A stretch of 64,000 nucleotides of DNA. Source: a virus. The notes under the pieces were generated by a model, which did not search any database, had not been told where the DNA came from, and was given only the letters and a program-made list of their open reading frames with translations. Position 1 is the first letter of the stretch, and every line of letters begins with the position of its first letter. The position numbers and the translations under genes were made by a program. Location of the stretch: positions 1 to 64,000 of IMG/VR virus record IMGVR_UViG_3300015241_000016; one strand, given 5' to 3'. Positions 15,143-23,611 of the stretch are shown here, piece by piece.

Positions 15143-17455
15143 TTAAAAATTTACCCATGCCGAACCATTATAGTAAGACATTTGATGTAATGTTAAGTCA
15201 TATACTTCCAATCCTTCGACAGGTGTTGAAATAGCTAATTTCTGAGTAGTGGTCATGGAGGGGGGCTTGAATCCTTGAGTTGTACTACTCATAAATAACT
15301 GAGCCGAAGGAGTAGCTGCTGTAGCGCCCATCCATATAGGTCCATTAAAATAATTAGCGGCTGTCCCGGAAATATTCAAATTAAATGAACCAGTTTTGGC
15401 CGATATTCTACCATCAAAACCCAATACAACCCCAAGACCTCCACTTCCTAAAGTCATATCATCACATATGTAGTGTGTGAATGTGTTTATATTAGTAAAC
15501 GTTCCTCCTTGGCTATAAAATCCAAAACCGTGTCCCATAGTTCCGACTGGATTGAATACATTAGTCCGGGAATAATATCCATTTAATATGTTCGTTCCTG
15601 CATCAATCTTTATCCCGGGCTGTATCCCTATCATATTCCTAGAGCCTTGCGTTGAAGCATGCTCCATAGTAATGTTTAACGCTATGAGATCGCCAGCTAT
15701 CGTGGAAGTATCAGGCAATTCTATGTTAAGACGCCCGTTTACGTCCAATTTAGATGTAGGTGTCGTGGTTCCTATACCTACAGAATCATTTGTTATGGTT
15801 GTGTAATTACCCGTTCTATTCCACGGACTCTGAACAATTGACCATCCGGTACGGGATGTTGGAGTATTTCCTGCTGTTTTTATATAAAAATTACCACCTG
15901 TCAAATCCATATAAGAATCTCCTACTTTTCCAGCAATATTTCCATTTGGCGTTCCCGATCCAGTATGAAAATTTTCTATAGTATTGTCAGTTGCGGAATC
16001 TTGGGAAGCTATAAAAAAACCACTTGTAGAATCAGGAAGTAAATTACAGCCTCTAATAAATCTATTTCTCTTTGATCCTCCATGAAAATTCAACAATTGG
16101 CTGCTAGGCGCTCCTTTTATAGTACAACCACTGAAAGTATTATCAATAGAGCTTCCAAAGTTCATTGCCAACGTCTTAGAAGAAGAGTAAAAATCCCCTG
16201 AAAAAGATCCATTAATAATATTGTCAACCTGCGTATAGGCGCTGTCTACCGGAATGCTATTATTAGAGGACTTATAATCTTTTTGAAATCCTAATTGAGG
16301 GCCAATGTCTACGCTATCTGTTACGGAAAAATGATCTACACTATTCCCGTATACATATCCTCCATTCCCTGTCCCACCAAAATTTTGGACAGTATATGGA
16401 AGGCATTTCTTTTTGCTGCCCGACATTTTCACATTAGAAATAATGCAATATTCTCCCTGAGCATTTTCTACGCCAATATCTTTTGCTCCTTTTATAACTA
16501 AATTCTGAACAATAACATATGAACAACTACCCAAACTGACAGCCATCCCATAAAGAGCTTTGCCGCCCAATTCATTAAAATTACAGTTCAATATTCGACC
16601 ATTTTTGACATATGGATTATGTCCATCCGATGCTTGAACTCCCAATACTTCAATAGCCATTCTCCCTACACTATCAAAAATGCAATCTTGAATATCCCAA
16701 TCCGTTAATACGCCTCCCTGCCCACCTCTCTGTCCTATAAGCACTATTCCATCCGCACAACTATATGGCGCTTTTATCAATAAATTATTAAAATGCAATC
16801 CCCTTGCAATTACTGCTGTAGTTGGAGCAAGTGTACTAAATTCGGAGATAACAGAAATTCCATTTGTATCCGGCCCATTGGATCTATCTAATACAAAATT
16901 ATTCTGCAATTTCATCGTAGATATTGTCACATTGGAGATGCTGTCTGTATGCAGATCAAATATCTTTGCGACTAAAGGATCACCAATAATAGCAGTCTTT
17001 ACTCTATCTAATCCTGTTATAGACACATTACTGGCCGTTAATGTAATCGTACTGCTGATCCTATAAGTTCCATATGGTAATTGCCAGCATGTGCCAGATA
17101 TATTAAATATCTGATTAAACAAAGGCGCATTATCCAGCACTCCCGTAGGATCTGCTCCGGCTGATAACACATTCAATGCCCCAGTCATATCTCTTACCCA
17201 TGCTCCTACCGAAGTCGATGGATTTTTGACTATAAATCCTGGAATTGGAGTAGCTGTAGAAGTGGCATCCCAACGAAATCTACCTCCACCCCCATCCCCC
17301 GGATTACGAAAACCTTGTGTTGTTATAGCCAATCCTGGCGCACCAACCCTTGTAGAAAGACTTGAAATATTCCGAAATGACAAAGAAGTCATATTATCTT
17401 GTGCCGATAATTTAATCGAAATAAGAATGAATAATATATATACTGTTTTTTTCAT
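15143..17455 (-). CDS. Exported beta-helix tail-spike-like protein
   Basis: 770 residues from the ATG at 17455, chosen over an ATG six codons upstream because it forms a TAATG overlap with the previous stop and starts a clean signal peptide (MKKTVYILFILISIKLSA, then Gln: Q-rule). Residues about 85-400 form a pectate-lyase-like right-handed beta-helix (DPTGVLDNAPLFNQIF, YGTYRISSTITL, VKNGRILNCNFNELGG). The C-terminus (GFKPPSMTTTQKLAI...LEVYDLTLHQMSYYNGSAW) is a tail-fibre ending frequent in Bacteroidota phages. Probably a polysaccharide-binding or depolymerising spike; the export signal is unexpected for a virion protein assembled in the cytoplasm. Confidence 0.8.
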   Translation of the reverse strand: MKKTVYILFILISIKLSAQDNMTSLSFRNISSLSTRVGAPGLAITTQGFRNPGDGGGGRFRWDATSTATPIPGFIVKNPSTSVGAWVRDMTGALNVLSAGADPTGVLDNAPLFNQIFNISGTCWQLPYGTYRISSTITLTASNVSITGLDRVKTAIIGDPLVAKIFDLHTDSISNVTISTMKLQNNFVLDRSNGPDTNGISVISEFSTLAPTTAVIARGLHFNNLLIKAPYSCADGIVLIGQRGGQGGVLTDWDIQDCIFDSVGRMAIEVLGVQASDGHNPYVKNGRILNCNFNELGGKALYGMAVSLGSCSYVIVQNLVIKGAKDIGVENAQGEYCIISNVKMSGSKKKCLPYTVQNFGGTGNGGYVYGNSVDHFSVTDSVDIGPQLGFQKDYKSSNNSIPVDSAYTQVDNIINGSFSGDFYSSSKTLAMNFGSSIDNTFSGCTIKGAPSSQLLNFHGGSKRNRFIRGCNLLPDSTSGFFIASQDSATDNTIENFHTGSGTPNGNIAGKVGDSYMDLTGGNFYIKTAGNTPTSRTGWSIVQSPWNRTGNYTTITNDSVGIGTTTPTSKLDVNGRLNIELPDTSTIAGDLIALNITMEHASTQGSRNMIGIQPGIKIDAGTNILNGYYSRTNVFNPVGTMGHGFGFYSQGGTFTNINTFTHYICDDMTLGSGGLGVVLGFDGRISAKTGSFNLNISGTAANYFNGPIWMGATAATPSAQLFMSSTTQGFKPPSMTTTQKLAISTPVEGLEVYDLTLHQMSYYNGSAWVNF

Positions 17456-18129
17456 TATGCTCTTGCCGACCAATAAATAATGACATTCCCGGCTCCTAAA
17501 GGAGGTGCTGCTCCATAATTAACATAAATATTTGTTGCATCTGCGGTCCTGCTAGCTATTCCAACTGCATCCGAACTTCCAGCATCGGCGCTTATAAAAC
17601 TTGGGGTAGTTCCTAAACCATGAGGGATAATAAATTGCAATTGTGTACCTGTACCGCTCTGAATAGAATTTCCTGAATTATATCCAGAAGGTACTATTGG
17701 AACGCTTCCTGATCCTATGTAGGCATAATAAACACCATAAGTCTGATTATTTGAAACTCCTTGATTAAAGGCAATCACTATATCATTGGTATTATAGGCA
17801 ATTGTATAGCTTATTTGAGTATTATCAGACTGAGGTAAGACGGCTCCATCTAAAACGACAAAAGCACTGAATTGTACTATATTGGTTTGGTTAATGGTCA
17901 GGACAGTTTCTCCGGCTGCCAAAGGTGATCCAGACTGCCCTATCTTAAATTGAAGTAACCCAAATTTTAGAGATCCCAATATGCAAGCCTTAACATCAGC
18001 CCATACTCTCCGTCCATATTGTCCTAATCCTAATCCGCCCACGGCATTACCTACTAAAAAGTATTCGCTATCTGTTGGGCATCCTGTAAGTAATGGTAGG
18101 CCCGACGCCTCCTGATCGCAATCTGCCAT
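17455..18129 (-). CDS. Fibre/appendage structural protein
   Basis: 224 residues without a signal peptide. The N-terminus (MADCDQEASGLPLLTGCPTD) with WADVKACILGSLKF resembles attachment segments of fibres in Bacteroidota phages. The rest is beta-rich (FKIGQSGSPLAAGETVLTI, YGVYYAYIGSGSVP) ending in a phage-fibre-like sandwich (QLQFIIPHGLGTTPSFISADAG...VIIYWSARA). Its stop overlaps the next start (TAATG). Likely an adaptor or short fibre. Confidence 0.6.
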   Translation of the reverse strand: MADCDQEASGLPLLTGCPTDSEYFLVGNAVGGLGLGQYGRRVWADVKACILGSLKFGLLQFKIGQSGSPLAAGETVLTINQTNIVQFSAFVVLDGAVLPQSDNTQISYTIAYNTNDIVIAFNQGVSNNQTYGVYYAYIGSGSVPIVPSGYNSGNSIQSGTGTQLQFIIPHGLGTTPSFISADAGSSDAVGIASRTADATNIYVNYGAAPPLGAGNVIIYWSARA

Positions 18130-18135
18130 GATACT

Positions 18136-18279
18136 TTAATTAAGATTTATATTACATCCATTAAAAGTCAATCCACATCCATTCATCAAAATAATACACT
18201 TCCTTACTGGATTTATTTCTCCCAAAACAAGATTACACCCATTCAATTGAAGGTTACACCCATTTACCAGAATAATACA
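18136..18279 (-). repeat. Imperfect tandem duplication encoding Cys/Asn heptads
   Basis: Two diverged copies of about 60 nt, offset by 81 nt, encode the paired three-heptad blocks of the 134-aa protein. Conserved DNA cores include TTACA(T/C)CCATT and CCA(T/G)(C/A)AAATAATACA-like segments on the plus strand. Substitutions keep Cys, Asn and Gly in place, indicating selection on the protein pattern. Confidence 0.6.
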
Positions 18280-18540
18280 AAGCGTTGGGCAGCACTGACA
18301 GGAAACACCCCTATATTGATTGAAGTCACTTAAAGATTTGAATTGGGTACTTCCAAACGAATGGTTATTATATTCTATTACGAAAACACGTTTGGCTATA
18401 ATACCCAAATCCTCGTCAAAACTTCTTACTATTGACACACCAATGGGAGTTACTTTGTCGCAAGGAAAATTGAAAACCCCTTGAACCGACTGTATTTCCC
18501 CATCTATTGTATCTGCAATAAATTGTATTGACTTTGACAC
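18136..18540 (-). CDS. Protein with C-terminal Cys-Asn-Gly heptad repeats
   Basis: 134 residues. Residues 1-75 form a small alpha/beta domain (SIQFIADTIDGEIQSVQG...VFVIEYNNHSFGSTQFKSL). After a Cys cluster (SCQCCPTLC) the C-terminus consists of two blocks of three heptads, CIILVNG-CNLQLNG-CNLVLG (88-107) and CIILMNG-CGLTFNG-CNINLN (115-134), with Cys every seven residues. It lies 86 nt downstream of the ATP-grasp gene and 6 nt upstream of a fibre gene. It could be a tiny beta-solenoid appendage, or a substrate for the adjacent peptide-modifying operon. No family recognised. Confidence 0.65.
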   Translation of the reverse strand: MSKSIQFIADTIDGEIQSVQGVFNFPCDKVTPIGVSIVRSFDEDLGIIAKRVFVIEYNNHSFGSTQFKSLSDFNQYRGVSCQCCPTLCIILVNGCNLQLNGCNLVLGEINPVRKCIILMNGCGLTFNGCNINLN

Positions 18541-18626
18541 CCAAAAATTTAAGGAAAATTACGCAATATACGGGGCGTATGGGGAAGGCTAATAGGTTTG
18601 TATGACAATTTTTGGTCCACAAAACC

Positions 18627-19880
18627 TTAAATGAAGGCAATACCAGCCTTGTTTAATTTTTCAAGGGATTTCTTCGCTTTATCAAGAGAGTCTGTTTTTA
18701 TGTGAGTATCGAAGCCCTGAATTGAATTGGCAACTTCTTTCGCATTTTTAACTGCCTCTTCCATTGAATTACCTAATCCAACAACACTTCCTATATCATT
18801 CTCTTTCATTTCTCCCGGAGTATAGTACCAAGTTCCATCATCATCTATGCTGAGATTGGATATTTTTACAAAATCCTTATACTCATCAGGAACAATTATG
18901 GGTGATGGTCTTGTTTCTGAAATATCAGATTTTATTATCAATTGGCATCCCCATTTATATTTAAATTCTATATTTGGTATTCTCCCATGTGCAACATCCC
19001 ACACTATTTCTGAATAATTAGTATATGCCTCTAAGGCAAGAGATGTATTAGGCTGTGGACATCTGTTTGTGTTATCAATTAAAAAGCCTCTTTTATCCTT
19101 AGAAATAATTATTTCGTTGGAATAATGACCACGGTATCCCATATCATTAAATATAGAAGAAAATCCGTCATTAACTGATCTAATTTGTTCTGGCAATAAT
19201 TTATAATAAGTAAAAGTGCCAACATAACAGCAATTTTTTACTTCAATGCCACATAGGGAAATGTCAGGATACTGTCCATCAATACAAAACCCATCGTATC
19301 CTATTTCTGCAACGGTTTCTATTGGATGCTCTATAATGTATATTTCTCTATTCTCATATAATCCCATATCATGACGTAATCTTATTAATTCTCTTTTTGA
19401 TAATCGATAATCCTTATGCTCCCATGTCTCCATATCGCCTCTTAGTGAAGATTTTATATATCTACTGCCTTTGGAATTCATTAATATTTGTTCCAATTCA
19501 TCTAACCCATTTGCAATGGAATATAACCCTACTGGCAACCCTAAATTTTTTAATGTCTCTTTTATAAAAGATCGATCATGTTCTAGTCTATCAGCAAACA
19601 CACTACCAAAAACTGGTTTACCTATACTTCTAATATAATTTTGTAAATTAGGCTCTTGGGACGATGTGAAGTAAACCATATCTACTTCATTGATGACAGA
19701 AGCCCATTCTTTAACTTTCACAATCCCCAGCACATTTCGACCAATATCAAATGGAGTATGTTCAGGGAATCCATCTATTGTATAAGGGCAGTAATAATAT
19801 ACTGTTCCGAAGTCTCTACTTAGTCTTTGAGCTACTTCTATATAGCTCATATAATCATATACCAATACACTTTTATCCAT
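18627..19880 (-). CDS. ATP-grasp ligase (PurD/carboxylase-like), putative amidoligase
   Basis: 417 residues from the ATG at 19880, which forms a TAATG overlap with the peptidase stop; an ATG five codons upstream is less likely. An N-terminal Rossmann-like pre-ATP-grasp domain (VLVYDYMSYIEVAQRL...VFGSVFADRLEHDRSF) is followed by ATP-grasp elements: RYIKSS (nucleotide Lys), IEHPIETVAEIGYDGF (~184-198), and GYRGHYSNEIIISKDKRGF with LIDNTNRCPQPNTS (~248-280), giving the acidic/Asn metal ligands and Arg. This family joins a carboxylate to an amine through an acyl phosphate. Coupled with a GNAT and a C39-like peptidase, it probably builds or modifies a peptide. The substrate is unknown. Confidence 0.8.
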   Translation of the reverse strand: MDKSVLVYDYMSYIEVAQRLSRDFGTVYYYCPYTIDGFPEHTPFDIGRNVLGIVKVKEWASVINEVDMVYFTSSQEPNLQNYIRSIGKPVFGSVFADRLEHDRSFIKETLKNLGLPVGLYSIANGLDELEQILMNSKGSRYIKSSLRGDMETWEHKDYRLSKRELIRLRHDMGLYENREIYIIEHPIETVAEIGYDGFCIDGQYPDISLCGIEVKNCCYVGTFTYYKLLPEQIRSVNDGFSSIFNDMGYRGHYSNEIIISKDKRGFLIDNTNRCPQPNTSLALEAYTNYSEIVWDVAHGRIPNIEFKYKWGCQLIIKSDISETRPSPIIVPDEYKDFVKISNLSIDDDGTWYYTPGEMKENDIGSVVGLGNSMEEAVKNAKEVANSIQGFDTHIKTDSLDKAKKSLEKLNKAGIAFI

Positions 19881-20332
19881 TAGATCATTCCGCATACATC
19901 ATTTATTTTTGAAGGTTGAATAAACCACCCTTTACCGTATCGTTCACTATACCAATTCTTTTCAAGCAACTCACAATCCAATGTTTCTATTTCTCCGGTC
20001 GCTGGATTATATATAGTAAAGAATCCGTTCCCCTGACCTAATACAACTGAATAATGCCCCTCTTTCCCTTCTTCGTCCTCGTATTGATAATTTATAATTG
20101 CTGGCAAAAACTCCTGTAAAGAAGATATATGTGAATCGTACCAAGATACCCATTTAAAATTAAAATGAGATAGACCTTTCCTTATCCCATCATGGCTAGT
20201 GCCATCCTGTTCAGTCGTTCCCATTATTATTTCTAATTCTTCAGGAGTAACATGAACAGAATATAACCCCAAAAGGAAACGTAAGGCATATACCCCACAA
20301 TTATATTCTTTATTTTGTTTTTGTGGAATCAT
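19880..20332 (-). CDS. C39-like cysteine peptidase
   Basis: 150 residues with the papain-like C39 layout: Cys12 in YNCGVYALRFLL, His93 in EGHYSVVLG and Asn109 in IYNPATGEIETLD. The length fits a stand-alone C39-like domain without an ABC transporter. Such enzymes cleave or transfer peptides, classically after double-Gly leaders. It overlaps the GNAT stop by ATGA and the ATP-grasp start by TAATG, so all three should be made together. Alternatives are a peptidoglycan peptidase or a deconjugating enzyme that reverses ATP-grasp products. Confidence 0.78.
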   Translation of the reverse strand: MIPQKQNKEYNCGVYALRFLLGLYSVHVTPEELEIIMGTTEQDGTSHDGIRKGLSHFNFKWVSWYDSHISSLQEFLPAIINYQYEDEEGKEGHYSVVLGQGNGFFTIYNPATGEIETLDCELLEKNWYSERYGKGWFIQPSKINDVCGMI

Positions 20333-20826
20333 AGACTTTGCAGGTAAAGATTATATTGCTCACCTTCTCCGTACCAATTTTCGAACTTTTCAATGACTTT
20401 GGCTCCAAAAAATTCCTGCAATTTAAGGCTTACCCCATCTCTTGCATGACCTAATGCAAATTCATACCCTTTTTCTTTCCATAAACCTAAGCAGTAAGCC
20501 TTCAATATTTTTCCGTAGCCTTTATTTTGGTAATCCGGCAAAATGGTAGTGCTAAACGCATAAATACAATTTTTTCCATACCAATCGGTCAGACCATCTT
20601 CTAGTTGCTCTTCGTCTGCCGCCCAATCCTTCATGGTATCCAATGGCAGATAATAAGCCTCTCCGATCAATGCCCCGGATTCTCCATCCACCATGTAAAT
20701 AAACTTAGCACCATCGTCTTTTAACTCCTGCTTACTTTCTAAATCCCATTGAAGATTTTCTGGATAAACACTTTCGAAGATTACGCTGTCTTCAAGAGAA
20801 ACATTACTAGTAAATTTTATTTTCAT
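20329..20826 (-). CDS. GNAT-family N-acetyltransferase
   Basis: 165 residues. The GNAT acetyl-CoA site is visible: strand FSTTILPDY followed by QNKGYGKILK (100-109) fits Q/RxxGxG/A, and LKLQEFFGAKVIEKFE is the usual C-terminal part. It would transfer an acyl group from acyl-CoA to an amine, perhaps of a peptide or amino sugar. First gene of the coupled trio, 9 nt after the lysozyme-like gene. Confidence 0.82.
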   Translation of the reverse strand: MKIKFTSNVSLEDSVIFESVYPENLQWDLESKQELKDDGAKFIYMVDGESGALIGEAYYLPLDTMKDWAADEEQLEDGLTDWYGKNCIYAFSTTILPDYQNKGYGKILKAYCLGLWKEKGYEFALGHARDGVSLKLQEFFGAKVIEKFENWYGEGEQYNLYLQSL

Positions 20827-20835
20827 ATATTTATT

Positions 20836-22215
20836 TTAAAAGTGACCTTCATCCTTAAGAGCCGAAGCCATATAGATTCTGGGGGCCACGTGTGCCCAAA
20901 TATCATCTTTAGAATCTATTTTTTCTCCTTTGTGTGGGTGTTCTTTTAAAAACTTATCATCCTTCAAAAGACCTTCTTCATTATATTTTTTCAATAACTT
21001 TTTAACCCCGCCTTCCCCACCATTAAAAAAAACTAATGAAAAAAAATCTTCTGCTTTTTTTGACAACTTAATGCCTTTCTCGGAAGCTTCCTTGTTAACA
21101 TAATCCTTTCCGAATTTCATTAAGGCTGCCTTTGCTTTCATGCCATCTTCTACTGTTTTAAAATCATTTTCACTAAATTCCCCTGCATTCTTTTTTCCTC
21201 TAAACTTTGACGCAAATTCTTTTGGCAAATAGCCTCCGGAGACTAATTCTGGAAATCTATTGGCAAAGTCAGGGACTCCCATACTTTCATTCCCATTTAT
21301 AGGAAAGTCTTTATCTCCATAAAATGCCTGATAACCGAATTCTCCCGGTTTTTTGTGCCGTGTATCCAATCCTGATTTATCTTTGAAAAGCGCACTTGCC
21401 CCTTCCTGCATGGCACTTGAATATAATAAAGCAGGATCAATACCATATTCTTTAGCGGCTTTTACTGAAATGTTTTTCATAGTATCCGATCCGCCCCGGG
21501 GAACTTCATTTACTTTTAAAACCGTATCCCCTCTCCCTTCTAAATCTCCGTATTTTTTTGACCAGTTTTTCAAATAATTAACTCTTGATGCGGTATCGTT
21601 ATAATTAGGCAACGGTATCCTATCGCCTTCCCCATCCTTCAACTTTTCTGGCCCCTCCTTTTTAGGATCTTCTTTAACTACTTCTTTTGTCTTTCCTGTA
21701 GAATCAGAGACGGGGAGGGTTGAAAAATCTTTCATGTACGATTCGACATCAGTTCCATAGTTTTTATCTCCTTTTTTAAACTCAGGATAGTATTGCCTGG
21801 ACATTCCAGAATTTAAAGGTGTCCCCGGTTCTGATGTCTCTCTTTTTACATAATCAGAACTTAACTGTTTTCTTAATATCCTCGTCTGTTCAGGCGACAT
21901 GCCAGCGAATGACTCCCCTGATCTTAATTGTTGATGCTCATATTGGACATTTTGGATCATGTCAGCATTGACAGTAGTATTTGGGTTCTCCTTGCGATAC
22001 TTTTCAAGATACGAAGCTCCTGCATTTTGATCGGTTTTATCCAAATCCTTTGACCCCGCCACGCCATCTTTCTGCATAGCATCCAGAAAATTATTCCAGT
22101 CCTTTCGTTGCACTGCCGTAGTAGGCTTATACCCTTTAGGTTTAGTATCCTTCTTTTTGGGGCCTTCTCCTCCTCCATCTCCTTCAGGACTATATAATTT
22201 AATGATTCTCATCAT
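20836..22215 (-). CDS. Virion-associated lysozyme/transglycosylase-like protein
   Basis: 459 residues. Residues 1-190 are low-complexity and charged (SPEGDGGGEGPKKKDTKPK). The C-terminal half (AKEYGIDPALLYSSAMQEGASALFKD onwards) resembles SLT/lysozyme-like domains in which the Glu after a helix is catalytic, and includes FFSLVFFNGGEGGVKKLLKKYN. It is encoded with internal proteins rather than the lysis block, so a virion enzyme that opens the wall at entry is more likely than an endolysin. Assignment is by pattern only. Confidence 0.55.
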   Translation of the reverse strand: MMRIIKLYSPEGDGGGEGPKKKDTKPKGYKPTTAVQRKDWNNFLDAMQKDGVAGSKDLDKTDQNAGASYLEKYRKENPNTTVNADMIQNVQYEHQQLRSGESFAGMSPEQTRILRKQLSSDYVKRETSEPGTPLNSGMSRQYYPEFKKGDKNYGTDVESYMKDFSTLPVSDSTGKTKEVVKEDPKKEGPEKLKDGEGDRIPLPNYNDTASRVNYLKNWSKKYGDLEGRGDTVLKVNEVPRGGSDTMKNISVKAAKEYGIDPALLYSSAMQEGASALFKDKSGLDTRHKKPGEFGYQAFYGDKDFPINGNESMGVPDFANRFPELVSGGYLPKEFASKFRGKKNAGEFSENDFKTVEDGMKAKAALMKFGKDYVNKEASEKGIKLSKKAEDFFSLVFFNGGEGGVKKLLKKYNEEGLLKDDKFLKEHPHKGEKIDSKDDIWAHVAPRIYMASALKDEGHF

Positions 22216-22276
22216 TTTAATAAAATATTCCTAAAATTACCATTTTTCAACTATTTTACCTATAAAAGTATCCATT

Positions 22277-23251
22277 ATGGTCGAAACACCTATTTTCTCT
22301 ACACTAGAAGAAATCAGCAACTATTTTGATACAGAAGAAAAGGCAAATAAATACCTATCTTTTATAAGGTGGGGGGAATGGGCCAAATGCCCCCATTGTT
22401 CTAATCCAAAGGCATATTTCATAGAAAAAGGGAACCGTTATAAATGCGCTAATCCAGCTTGTTATAAAAAGTTCAGTGTTACAACAAATACACTAATGCA
22501 TGCAAGTAATATTACAATTAAAAATTGGCTGCTTTTGGCTTTTGTTTTTAGTAAAAAAACAGGAAGAGGATATAGCTGGGATTTGCAAAATACAATCAAA
22601 TGCACACCCACTTCCGCATGTTATGCAAAAGAAAGATTGGATTTTGCGTGGAAATATGTTGTAAGAGAAAACAAAAATAAACATGAATTATTCGATCAAT
22701 TATTAATATGTCTTTGTAATTATGGCACTCATTTAGAAGAATTCAAAAAGGTTAAATATGCTAACTACTTCTGGCATATACAAAATATTGATAACATATC
22801 TGATCCGAAACAATATGATAGATTAGTAAGATATGCTGAATTTAGAATGATACGGTGTGAGTGGATATATTTAAATTTTTGTTCCGGGGAAGAAGTAATA
22901 TCTGAAATTCTTTTATGGATGTCTGATAACTTTATAAAAGAATATAATGCAGATTCGATAGTCAAAATAATTAATCAGACTATTCAAAGAATGTGGATGC
23001 AATGGGTCAATGCTCATCCAAATGTTGCTGAAAGATATCATAATTATAAGCTAAATTTCAAGAGAAATGGAAGGCTTAATTTAAAGCCTTACTATATAGC
23101 CGGATTGATAAAATCAACAAAAAAATATAAAGAGATAAATATAAAAGAAATTCGTTCTGACAAACAATTAATGAAAGATTATAGGGAAAGGTTAAAATCA
23201 AGAAGAGATAAGCTCCATCAAATTTATGATTGGCATAGTCATTTCGATTGA
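22277..23251 (+). CDS. IS1595-type zinc-ribbon protein, possible mobile or regulatory gene
   Basis: 324 residues, the only plus-strand gene among minus-strand genes from 6 to 51 kb. N-terminal zinc ribbon CPHC (38-41) and CANPAC (57-62), followed by FSVTTNTLMHASNITIKNW, is the N-terminal domain of IS1595-family transposases. The remaining 240 residues lack a visible DDE core and are rich in aromatic and basic residues (QRMWMQWVNAHPNVAERYH). It may be a domesticated transposase relative, a DNA-binding regulator or a new mobile gene. No terminal inverted repeats are obvious. Confidence 0.65.
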   Translation: MVETPIFSTLEEISNYFDTEEKANKYLSFIRWGEWAKCPHCSNPKAYFIEKGNRYKCANPACYKKFSVTTNTLMHASNITIKNWLLLAFVFSKKTGRGYSWDLQNTIKCTPTSACYAKERLDFAWKYVVRENKNKHELFDQLLICLCNYGTHLEEFKKVKYANYFWHIQNIDNISDPKQYDRLVRYAEFRMIRCEWIYLNFCSGEEVISEILLWMSDNFIKEYNADSIVKIINQTIQRMWMQWVNAHPNVAERYHNYKLNFKRNGRLNLKPYYIAGLIKSTKKYKEINIKEIRSDKQLMKDYRERLKSRRDKLHQIYDWHSHFD

Positions 23252-23611
23252 AATTATAAATTGGGGAATGTTCTTTTTGCCTTTCATCGAGATTTGAATT
23301 AGAATTTCCAACTTCATTTTCTAATGGCGAGCGCAAGAACATTCCCGTAGAACCATACATGATTTTATTCATATATTGTCATTTATATGTCCTGTAGCTA
23401 TCACAAATACTGTGATTTCATCAGAACAACTTTCTATTTGAAAGAACTTTTTTAATGGGATAAAACAAGAGAACTTTTAATCATCCTCTTGTTTTATGAG
23501 GGACATCCATAACATATAGATCCCTAAAATACTTAGGGGTACGTATGAGGATTCTTGCCATAGACTATTATTTTACTAAATTAAGTATAAAAGATAGGGC
23601 ATCCTAATTAA
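23252..23611. other. Intergenic region with no convincing gene
   Basis: 360 bases between the convergent zinc-ribbon gene and the 2,619-aa gene. It contains one long inverted repeat (23461-23496) and a short minus-strand open frame (MNKIMYGSTGMFLRSPLE...) whose remainder overlaps the zinc-ribbon gene. That frame may be the fragment of a gene cut by the insertion, but it is too short to support. Confidence 0.4.
23461..23496. repeat. Perfect 11-bp inverted repeat
   Basis: TAAAACAAGAG and CTCTTGTTTTA are separated by 14 nt. In either direction this forms a hairpin with an A/T-rich base, so it may act as a bidirectional terminator separating the convergent zinc-ribbon gene and the late operon, though no long T run follows. 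Confidence 0.55.

Noticed and set aside
23076-23372. Minus-strand 98-codon frame overlapping the zinc-ribbon gene
   Set aside because: Most of it is antisense to the better-supported zinc-ribbon gene; only about 40 N-terminal codons are outside, too few to claim a gene remnant.
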